This document shows positions 24,201 to 36,200 of a DNA stretch of 64,000 nt, piece by piece. Numbering within the stretch: the stretch's first letter is position 1; each line of letters opens with the position of its first letter. The DNA lies in contig OW051472.1 of NCBI GenBank assembly GCA_932521025.1, forward strand, positions 5,828,001 through 5,892,000. Direction: 5' to 3'. A model generated the notes under the pieces. That model searched no databases, had not been told where the DNA came from, and saw only the letters and a program-made list of their open reading frames with translations. The position numbers were made by a program, and so were the translations under genes. The stretch comes from Oscheius onirici. Its lineage: Eukaryota; Nematoda; Chromadorea; Rhabditida; Rhabditidae.

Positions 24201-27200
24201 TTTAACGATCTAGTCTCCACATATCTAACAGGTCAATTTTGAGAAAATACTGACTAGAACTGGGCCGCCTCGACGATGGAGGAACGGTGATCATGAATCG
24301 AGAAGGCCGACGGATGGTATCGACCAGTGGTGCCGACTTGATCCTCGTCCAGAAGCGTCCCGTAGCGTCTTTTTCCTAAAACGATAATGATCATATTTGT
24401 CTTTGAACTAGCCTTTGCACTCGAAAGAGCTTCTTGAACGCTGGGGGCCACAAGACAGGCGTCTTCCTCGTTTGTGTCCTTCCTCGTGGAATCCGTCTGT
24501 GTCTGAACTCCCTGCAGAGAGTACTCCATCAACTTGCAAGCGATTATTATGTAGCTGATCAGCATAAACACTACGGGAATCCAGAAAACAATAAGAAGAT
24601 GTGAGATTGCGTAAGTATTCGATGCCGTGGTGGTCATTATCGACTTGGGATAGGGTGTATCTTCCATGTTTCTGAACGAAAATCATTTTGGTTTTCCCTG
24701 CGGTACCTGTAATACTGCCAGATATCCGTGCACTGATACCAGCCTTGCGGATGTTCGGGGAAAATGTTAAAATTGCGAAAGACGTACAGCTGAGGTAGAC
24801 TGCAAAGAAAGCCGATGACCCACGAGATGGTCACTATCAGTTTGACCGGGTTGATCTGAAATTGTATAGAAATTTTAAGATTCTTAACCCGGTCATAACA
24901 TTTCCGAGATCGAAGCTTTACAGCCGAACCTAAACATTGGTTTTCTAACGTGACTACTTGGCCAAATTGCGCAGCAGAGCAAAAGCTACAACTGTAAAAA
25001 CAAAGATCTTGACGGAATAACCGTTTAAACTAGAACAAAACCGACAAAGACTCACATGTTTGTGCCCACGTTGCATTTTGTTGGCATTGATGACGTTTTT
25101 CAGACGGTCGATGGCTATACAGACCACTACATTTGAGCTGACGTAGAGCGAAAAGGCCGACAGAAATTGGTAGGCGCGACAGGTGAAATCTCCGAAACGC
25201 CATTCGTACGTGTACATCCACATTAGTTTTATAAAGGCCACCAGTAGAAGGAAAATGTCGGAAATGTTTAGATTGATCTTGAGCAAAATGAATCCGCTCT
25301 AAAATTCAGTCTCATCATTTTTGGTTAATTCACCTTGACGCTATCCTTTGGCGTTCGTTTGAGTTCCATAAAGAGCTTTCTCAAGATGATTACGTTGCTG
25401 AGAATGCCGACGGAGATCACAAAAAGCAGGTAGATCATCTCGACGTAATCGCTGAGTAGTGGCTCAGGCGGTCCGTACGACGTCTCAGTCTCGTTCGAGT
25501 CCATTCCTCTCTGGAAATATTTGGGTTTGCAAGTTGTGACCTAGGAATTGCTAACGGGAGAAAAAGAGTGGGGGAAGTGACGAAGTGGACTTCGTTTTGG
25601 AGAGAAACAGATGTAATTAAGAGGACACTCGAGAGCAAGACTTGGATAGAAGCAACACTCTTTCTAACGGATTGTTTTGACTCTTGTTGTAAATTTAATT
25701 GTAGAGATAGATGGAAAATAGCGAGTCACCCCTTCGATAACTGTTCTGAGAAACATAGAGAATACTGGACCAGAAGATAAGTAAAAGTTATGACAGGCTC
25801 AAAAGAAAAGAGCCACAGACTCGACAGTTCACCCTTTCGCCATTGTGCCACAGACTCGAGCACATAAAAGTGTAGAAATGTTCAAGGACAAAAAGTGTCT
25901 CAAGGAAAGGAGAAGAAGAAGTAATGAACTCGGATGTGGCAAGAGTTGACTTGATCTGTGAGCCCAAGCCTCTCGAAAAAATGGAATCTTGATTGAGAAT
26001 TCGCTTTGGGGACCTGTTATGAAACTCATTAGGGGTCATCTTCAGTTCCAAAGCAAGTTGTCAAAACTTGAACATTCTTAGAATCCGCAAAATAGAGTAC
26101 ACGTCTTTTGATTGTTTTCCTCCCACACTGACATATTTTTGGAGCTCCAGTTCGTCTTCGCGGAACGTGACTCTCCAATTAGAGTGAGCGAAATGAATTG
26201 AAGGAGTGAGAGACCGAGTCCTATGAATAAAAGGAGTTTCGGATCATCATCTTATTTGCTTTAGGAGTCACGTGAGAGGAGAAGGAAGTGCATAAGAAAA
26301 AGCCGATTGTAGACACCTGGTGGACAAGTAATTGTATCGAGCGGAGGCGAATAATTCATATTTCGGGGAAAGACGAGAGATTTTTAGGCTTGAACAGTGG
26401 TCGACCATACACTTTATGAATTTAGATGGCTGAATTGGATGAAACCTCTATTAGAGCCCATTCTCTTGAAAATACGTCGTTTGGGCTCGAAGAAGACGTT
26501 TTTAAACTTTCCAATCTGTTTACAACTAGAGCTCAGTGGTGTCCGTCTGTCTATCTGTCCGTCCGTCCGTGTAGATGAACACATCAAAACAAGTTAGATG
26601 TACAGGGGTAGTTGAGAAACAAGTTGAACCCTGTCAAGAGATTAGTGTTACAAAGACTTGAACAAGCTATTGCTGGGTATGGTACCAGTTATAGAGATTC
26701 ACGGAGAACACTAATCGAAAAGACGCCTGGTCTATTTTAAATTGCTCCCAAGTCTCTGTCTGTCTTGGCAGATCGGTAAAGAGCAAACAAAGGATCGTCG
26801 AAGTCATCTGGTAAATTTAGAGTACAAACTAGTCTTTACAAAATGTTGTTAGAGTTCACAAGTCCCGACAAGTCCATTTCCTGTCAAAACGAGTCAAGTC
26901 TAAAGTACTGAAAGACAGTTGGAAACTAGCTTCAGTTCAAAGTCTGCAGTCAGCTGGGATGGCTCTGGAGAAGGTCAATGTATTTGAGACGATGTATTTG
27001 AGACTAGTTGCTAAATTCGTTCCTGATCAGTTGCCCAGTTACACCTCGCAAAAAAAGCATGTCCCACTAATCGGATCAACTGAAACCACAAGCTCATGTT
27101 TTGCTAGAAAAATCGGTACAAATAACTAAGAAACAGAGACAGACAGTCTCGGCTAATTAACTGAATTTGCCCCTATTGTATGATGACTAACAGTTCTTTG

Positions 27201-30200
27201 ATCAGGACTCGAGAGACACCGTTATTTCTCAGAGGTATTCAAACAAGTCAAAGCTCTAAAAATGATCGGCCTAGACGCAGAGAATCGAGAACGGCATCAT
27301 GAATTGATAATCGGTCCGACTATTCACTGAGTTTGACGAAAAACTGCAAGATGGGTTTTGCACAAGAATTGACGATAATAATTGTGGAAATAAGTTCTAA
27401 GGACTAAATCTTTGGTTTGTGGACTAGAGCGCTGAAATTCTGAAGAAAGAAGAGAGTGAGTCAGATATGCGAGAGACATGAGGTCTTCTCATAAATTGGC
27501 AAAAACGTCTGGAGGGTCATAATCTGGCGGGACGAACAACATGTTCACAGGCTTTAGGTATGGGAACTTGAGCCAATTGTAAAGCAAATTGCTGGTGATA
27601 ACGAATCCTTTTTTTTGGTGACAGAGGTTTGCTTTGATGGAACAGGATCGGGTACACTGGGTTCCTGTATTATCGGTCGGATTTTTGTATCTGGAGTAAG
27701 CGCCGGACTACAGCTTTTGCTGTATGTTCTGAGAAGGGCCTCGGTGTAGTTTGTTTAATTCCTCTGTCATTTTGGAACTCTGTGACCCCCTCTGTCCACA
27801 CAATAGTTTTGGCCAACTAATTGAGCTTCTAAATATGTTGAAAACGCGACCTTTGCCCCTCTCTGGTCTCAAGTCTAAATCGAGCCCGAATTCTCAATCA
27901 CCGCACTTTGTTCTATCCTGACGTCTCATAGTACTGCTATTTTTTGTGTAAAGCGAGAGAGGAAAAATGTAATCAAGGCGTCAGGTGAAGCCGAAAGAAG
28001 TTGATTATAATGTGGGAACATATTGGCTCAATTCCCGGCGACACAATCTCTGGATTATAGGGGATGCGATGTGTTAGTCGATCTAATACGATGTGATCTA
28101 AAGTTATTAAGAGTGTCTGATGGTCAAGAATTAAGAGGACTGGAATCGAGAAGGAAGATGACGCAGCAGCTACTGCATAGTCAATTTGAGAGGGGAGGAT
28201 AACCGGATGTCCTTGGGTTTTTCCAACAGAGAATACCCAGCTCTTCAGACATTCGACCATAACCGAATCTTCGGCAGAGCATGAACAAAACTAGGTGGGC
28301 AGGGTTGAATGGGCAGGTGGACGACTCTTTGCAAGTTTTAGAGCATAACTAAAAGAAATAACTTAATTCAGAAAGCTATGTTCGTTGCACTCTTTTGCTC
28401 CAACAGCACAGGGTAAGTAAAACTTTGGACGTGTGTCCTACATTTTCGTTGGCTGAGTACCCAAGTTTGGGTCTCGAAATCATTCAATTACGATCTCTTG
28501 CTAAACTCATACTTGTTAACGTTAAAAGCTTAGTCAAACTACTACATAAAGAAAATTTCAAGAGTTTATTGGGATGTAGCGTTTTGTTCAAGTCAATCGT
28601 CCTTGCAATGAATAAAAATTAAGGGGATGTTACTTTGGCACAATGTTGTCCAGACCTATAAAACGCCATCGAAAAGGAGGGAACAAACAAGGTTGATGGG
28701 GCCAATAAGCTGGATGGGGAGAGTGCAAAAAACTAAACAGAGACAAACTAGGGAAGGTCTTTGAGCAGCTGGAAGAGTGCTGTGGGCCGCTGACTTTCCC
28801 GCCTGATTTGGCAAGAAGAAGGAAGAAAGAAATGTTGCGACGGAAGTCCCAAACGTAAGATTTATCGTCTTTCTCATTAAATGGGAAGAGGAGATAGTAA
28901 GGATTGGAATAGAGCTAACCTAATTGAAAGGGGGAGCGAGCCTCAATCAGATTGCGCGAAAATGTGAGAAAGTTGGAACATCCTGAAACGGAGAAAGAGA
29001 GCCCTGTTGACACGAAAGACAAAGACATTTTTGGCCCGAAGGGAGTCCGGTTTCAGACCATTAGGACCATTGGGCTCGGAAGCTCTAACTAATAGATCGA
29101 TTAGGAAATGGCGAGGAAGCTGCTGAATAAACGAGGCGACTCTTTGGCGTGACCTAACCACTACAAAAAGAGGACACATTTAGATGTCGCAAGCATTTCG
29201 TTTTGCGAGTCTGAATCACTTAACTATTTGAACTGGAGCGTTATAATATATTTGAGGACTTGGCGAAGAAACAGAAAAACTTTAAGCTGGCACGTTGAAC
29301 TTACAGTTAGTCAGTTAGGCTTGTTATCAGCTTACTCACAATTTGTTTTGCTCTGGAAACTCGGAGATCCTAGGTCTTAACGTTTTGAGCAAAATGAAGT
29401 TCGTTTTAATTCGCTGCGAATAGCACTGAAAAATTCAGCTGTTGTTATGGATGGACGTAATTACAAGCAATGAATCCCGAAGCTCGTAGCCTCATGGACG
29501 GTGATCTTTTGAAATCGTTTAACTCAAACTTAAATGAAAATGGACCATTAAGCAGGTGTAATTATACTCATTGCCGAAATGAGTTTTCACGATGAAGGAG
29601 GAGAGACAAAAGGTCAACAGCAGTAATTGGAGACATATCGGGAGCCGGAAAGCAACTGCAATATCGAGAGATCAGAGCTATTCCGTACGAATTCACAATT
29701 CCTCCGAAAGATTAATTTTAAGCGGGCGCTAAACTCCATTCGAATGATTTGTTTTCTGATGTCAGAGGCTGCACAACTTTCGGACACACGCTACAGAGTC
29801 ATGACGGAACACGACATGCGTTGTTTAGTAGTAGCTATCTATGTTGGCATATCTGGTTAGAAAGATAATCCTAAAATGAAACAGGGCCAGGATATGCTCT
29901 GAATGGACTCCGCTAGAAGGCGGAAGAAGGCCAGGAATCAAATTAAAATAAATATCTGGTTTGTTCAGCAGGAAGCTCCTTGAAAAAGATCGGTAATACT
30001 CGGGCTGGCAACCCCCTAAGTTCAAAATTTTGACGCGTCAACCCCCTGGTGTTCATTTTTTGATGTTTTTACCCATTTTCCACTATTTTTTTACTTTCTG
30101 ACTATGTTTATCAAATTCTACGCCTAAAACAACCCCTAGAACGTGAAAACAGCAAGGAAAAACCTTTGATTTTTCGAAGAAAACTCGTGGGAACAATAGT

Positions 30201-33200
30201 GGGCAAAAATTGCCGATTTCACTCAAATTTTGAGCAGTTTTCACGTTCTAGGGGTTGTTTTAGGCGTAGAATTCGATAAACATACTCAGAAAGTGAAAAA
30301 AATAGTGGAAAATGGGTAAAAACATCAAAAAATGAACACCAGGGGGTTAACGCGCCAAAATTTTGAACTGAGGGGGGTTGCCAGCTCGAGTATTACCAAA
30401 AGATCTACTAAAAGCAAATCCCCTTTGAAAATAACACCAATATTTATGACAGAGTGTAACGTGTTTATAAAATACGGTAGAATTTCCGAAAAAATCAACT
30501 ATTCTCAAAACGCACGCAAATAGCATCACAGTTACAGTAGATTCTTTTCTGAAACAATATTTTCTCCGATATAAAATACTCTGAATAAAAAAGTTTGAAC
30601 AAAGTTAAAAATTACTGTTATTGATTTACACTTGTTTGCTCTGATCCTCAGTTTTATTAGAAAGACTCGAGGTAGCCAGTAGACTGTGCTTTGCTAATGT
30701 CCGACCACGTTGTGCCGTCCGGCTGTTATACCAGTGCTTCTTCGAAGGAGAGCTACCTCATTGTGACGCAGCCGCCGCAAGTCCGTATCAGCCGTCGCCG
30801 AATAGCTAAGGAAGTCGGTCGAGTGCTGAAAGTGTCCCGATGTCGTCGACTGAAGCCGAATCGTCATGTGGTCATTGTCGAGGTGGAAAGTGCCGAAGCG
30901 GCTCGTTGGCTCTGTATGCAGAAGAACGGACGTCTCGAAGTTTCTGGCTGGCAGCTGCGAATCGACACAACAGAGACCTACGGCTGTGTTTGGCAAGTCG
31001 AGGAAGGACCCAGTCCGAAGAGAGAAGGCTCCAGACCACCGTCCGTCTATGTTGATGACCTTCGCGACATCTTCAACGAGTATCAGGAACTCAGTGTTAG
31101 TCCTTTTCCCTATCTCCACATGATCAATTTTTATGGGGTTTTGAGTATGAATAGCAACGCGCCAAATTTCTATTATAAAATCGTGTCAGTTAGAAAGTCT
31201 AGACTACCCACAAGCTATTATCCCATTTTCAGAACTATACGGGTCGAGTAGTCGTCGTAGAAGACGGTTCTTTGGCATACGAAGTGCCGCCCGTGCCGCC
31301 TCCAATTCTGCCAGCTAGCTCGGACGGTCTGAGACTGGCTCCTCCGTACCATATTCTACCCAATACGCCCTTCTTCCGTTCGGCCCGCATCATTCCACCG
31401 CCGACGTACTCAAACGACGGACTGCCTACCCTTCAACGAATCACTAACCGCTATTTGGCCAGCATGCAGATATCCGAAGACAAGGAAGAGCTCTGCTACT
31501 ATCAGTACTACGAACAGCAGACGTTCATGGCGGAGGAACAGAATGCAGCAGTGAATGCAGTCAAAATTGCACTCGGATGGAGTCCGCAGCGAACTAGAAG
31601 AAACTAACACTCTCTGTTTTGACCGTCAGCATGTTTCTGTTCAAGACGGCACAAATGAAGCTTATTTAGAGACCGACTCGCGTGTTCTATTTTTGGGGGA
31701 AATTTTAAAGAAGAAGAGATGAATAAGATTTCAGATCAGCCAGGGTCAGTGGTCTGGAACAGCCGATGTGCGAGTCTGTTTTGATTCATCACGTCATCCG
31801 GCTACCATCATGGTCGAAGCTCGCGATCGCGGAACTGGAGGACGAGGAGAGACGAAAGTCGAGTTCGATCCTCTTCGTCCCGGCTTTGATATCATTCCGA
31901 TGAGGCCGGCTTTCAACAATCGGACGACGAAAATGTTATTTGTGGTAAGACAAGTTTTCATAAGAGAAACCTTTTGGGTTGAAGACACCATTGTAAGATT
32001 TTTGATGTTTTGCAAAGTTGGAGCGCAGATAAGTAGCTACAACTTTACGAAACATGGTAGAGTGTGAAAGCGTTGTCGAATTTGCATTTGCGCCATTTTT
32101 GTGGGGCCGGTATATAGGAGACGTTATTACAGATTCCGTTAAAAATACAGGTCATGTTCTGCATTTTTGACGGAATCTGTGACATGGTATAGCCTGTTCA
32201 GGGGGCTTACGGTAGATATAAAAACAGAAGGGCTCAGACTCAACCGCTGGGAGCGCCTCTGAACTCTTCCCTGACAGTTCATTTCTCCTGTCTGAGCAAC
32301 GAACGTCTCAGTCCCAAAAACGTGCCTGCCGCGGTAGGAGAAGTCGTGCAGTTCGAGATACCCTCTTCGTGGGCGTCATGTCCAGTCATAATGGTTCAAG
32401 TAGGTTCAAATGTTCAGTTCAAATTAAACAACAGTTGTAGAGTCACCGAGTCGTAAACGCCGATCAGTCGCGATCCAGAACTCTGATGATTCCTTCGGTT
32501 GTTCCAGAACGAGGCGGAAGACCAGTAGTGGAGGCCTCTTGGATCACGGTTAAGACGCCAAAAGCCTTCTACAGAGTCGGAGAACAACTGGAAGTCAGTG
32601 TCCCTGTGACGGAATCGAAGAGGATGAACTATATGGTGAGGATAACATGTCAGTCCTTGTTCCTCGTCTCAACGACTGAAAGCGGTATTTTAACTAAAGT
32701 TGCTACTAACGTACGGATAATGACAATAAGGGTGTTGCAAGTAATAGTGACGAGGAATCAGACAATTGGCTCGAAACGGCTTTCCATAATTGGCTCTGTC
32801 CGAATGATCTAGCGTGTCCGCGAATGAGAACTTTGTCAGTCAGGTGATCACAAATCTCAGAGTAGGTCTAGTTGTACAGTACGCTTGCCGTCTAGAACAA
32901 AATCCAATGGAATAGCCGAACTGTCTACAGCATTGACTGACCCTCGTCCCCATTGGACAAAAGTCTTTGCAATCGGCAACATGGACAGTTTTGGAGTTTG
33001 CTAAATAAGATTGTAGCCGAAAATTTGATTTTTACCTGCCAGCAGAAATATTGAGAGATACGTGAGTAAGTAGAAAAAACGCATTCTCGAATGGAATGGA
33101 AAGAGAAGTTGGACTGAACACGTGATTCAGTTGATACAGTCAGCGGAAGCTGATAAGCCATTTGGTTCTTATCGGCCCGAAAACTCTGGAAATACTTTTA

Positions 33201-36200
33201 TAAGGACTGCACAAAAATATTTCAGGTCCTCGCCAACTCTAACAACGTCGTCTTAGCGGGAAGAGTCCGGGATGATGGAGAGATCACAATCCCTCTGAAG
33301 TCAAAGTTTCTCGGAAAATGTCTACTCTTTGTCTACACGACCAACATGGCTCCTCTAGTCGACGCCATCCAGTTCTATGTTGAAGACCATTGTTCGGTAT
33401 TGGCCTTGTTGGTAGAAACACAGTTACAGAACAGGCGTCAGTATTCTCTTCTCGGAGTGAGATGAAACCAGGACAGAATGTCTCTTTCACACTGAATGGA
33501 GACGCTTATGGAATAGCCGTCTTGCGAGCTACGGACGACCGCCTCAATTACATTCAGCCAGTTAGTTTTCCTGAAAAAAATAGAATAAAGAAAATGACAG
33601 AAAGCCGAGTCACAGAAGACGCGCAGCTGGGACTTTGGAATGTTCGACAAGGTCGATGTCAATCCGAAACACTTCCAGGCTAAATTGGCCAACTTTGTCA
33701 AAGTCAAGGAGATGCGGACTATCATAGGTAACTAGGACATCCTAGAGCCTTTTTATCCTCTCGTTGTAAAAATGAAGACATAGTCTAGAGAGAGAACACA
33801 CCCATATTATTTCAATGACCATTCAGAAAAGAAGTGCCAACAGGCTGCAGCCCATTATAAGAACCGTTTCGGAAAGTGCCCGGAAGCACGTGTGACCTCG
33901 TCGTGCATCTCCAATCACTGCGTCAAATGGATGGTCGAGGCCTGCTACAATCCACCGGCTCCTACAAGTAGTCACGGTCTATGACGTATAATCATTTGAT
34001 TTTTCAGCCTCATCCGTCTGTGACGAGAGAAACAAAAGCAACTGTCTGCCACAGCAAGTCCCGATCCTAAAAACGAGCAACTTTATCATGTTCGAGCTTC
34101 AGTCGCGGAAGGGAAAACCGCCCGTTTCGTCACAGCCCGTCTTGAGTGATGTTCCCGATTTGCCGGAGGATGTCGGCTCGTCAATTAGAGAAAACTTCGA
34201 GGAAGTCTGGCTATTTGATAGCTACGGTCTCGGTGCTTCTGGAACCACGACTATCAACTCCAAATCGCCGGACTTGATCGGGAAGTGGGCCGTTTCTTCG
34301 GCATTCTGGTCTCCCGGTCAACAAGAGCTCTGTCCAGCTCAGAGTATCTCCGTTCTGAGCAAGAAACAGGTCTTTATGCAGGTAATCGAGTACAAGCTGT
34401 TCCAACTTACAATATGTTTTCGGTGGACATTCCCAGAAATGTCTATGTGAACGAGACGATCAACGTCAAGATCAGTGTATCGGCTCCCGATGCCGATCAA
34501 GAAGTCAAATACTCTATCTGCATGTCCGAGCTGTCGCGAAAAGTTTGCGGCGATCTAGGATCACTCGGACAGTTTGGACGGCCAACCTATACCAGGTAGA
34601 TTCTTCGGAACTGATGCCGATTGAGCATTTAGTTAATTTTTGGGATAAATACCGTAACCGTAACCAGGCCAATATAATTGCAATTTTGAGGATATGAAAC
34701 CCTCGAATTTTCTGAATGCCGCCGAGCTGCGCATCAACTCCTAACAATGAGTGCCGATACGCTGTGTATCGGAGCTCATGGTACGAGTTGGTAATTCTGA
34801 TTTTTTTGCTTCGGGGCAGTTCTTTGGCATTAACAAACTGTTTTAGAGTAGTCGTGAGTAAGGTCAATAAGATCGACACGAAGACTTTCACCATCAGATT
34901 CTTGGCCACTGGGCCCAGTTCTGTTCTTTTCCGACTCAGAAAGTGAGACAAAGCTTTATACTGTAACTATTTTCTTTTAGAGAAGAGTCATTTCCCGGAA
35001 GACATCATTGCGAAGTTGGAGAGATTCTCGACTCTGTTCGACTCAAGTTTTATGTGGCGGTAGATTAGCATCTCAAGCTTATTCAAATTAAAAACTTAGA
35101 AAAGGGCAGAATCTGAAGAACACACGAAGCAAATAATCTTGAACGCCGAGAAGCCGCTAGCCTCCGCCGCTCTGAATGATGCTCTCGGAAAGGACAATCA
35201 CATCCCGGCCAAGAATATTCTCGGTATTTCTGACCTTTTCTTGTAAGCCAGATTGTTCTAGAAGTCTCCGAGTATCGCTCAGTCCTCGACCCGAAAGCTG
35301 TAGTCACTCAAGTAACGGCCAATGTCCATGATACGGATACCGTCTACAGTTTCAGCGTCGACCTGTCAAGTGGGATCTGAGACATCATTCCAAGAATAAA
35401 AAATTTCAGAATTCCTGTCTACAGAGGTTCCTTTTCCGGATCAACGGCGAGCAAAACGAGGAGCATTAGAGTATGGAAACTTGTTCTTCCTCAGTGATGT
35501 TGTCAAGAGACTCTCGGTGGAATTTTATCACTTTAAAGAAATGCGAACGGCAGAGGGAACTGACTTGAAGACTCTCGAATATGCAGAGAATAAAATCGGA
35601 ACATGTAACTTTATTATTTTGGGTCGAGAGACAAAACTTTCAGTGATTTCCGACCTACTCCGTTTTTCGGACTGCTCTAACGAGACTTCTTGTGGCTTCA
35701 CGGAATACGGTAGACCGAGGAATGAAGCCGAACGTTCTCCTCTGTAGATTCTAGTTTTTTTCATCTTTTCGTGGCAAATGTCTGAAAACCACTGAACAAA
35801 CTATGGGTATTCTCAAAGTTTACGGTATTTTCCAGACTGACCTCCATAGTTTCATCTCTCCTCTGTGAAGCATCCGCTGACGAGCGGTTAGTCTGTGGAG
35901 CTGTTGGCTACTTGCTAAAATATCTCACCAGCCGACAATCTCTTCCAATTGATCTTCACGACATGATTGACATTGTAAGCTTTTATGATACGAAACAACT
36001 CGGTTCTAGGAATCAGAAGGGGATCGACAGTGGTTCCTCAACGCTATGCTTCTGCAGGTTTCGAAAGACTGCGCTGCTTACCAATGCACGGTTAGTTGCT
36101 GAATCAGATGGCCCTAAAATATCGTATCAGAAGAATGACGCAGCCTGGATGAATCTCTACACCCACTTCTACAATCTGGACGAGAATTCGCGTTTCGATG

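Noticed and set aside
27973-28260. 95-codon minus-strand open frame in the C3-like intron
   Set aside because: No homology recognised and no flanking splice or start signals. Not supported as a gene.
29992-30397. Long palindrome considered as a CRISPR-like or replication structure
   Set aside because: The 8-bp target duplication and Merlin-type ends explain it as a MITE, and there is no repeat-spacer array.
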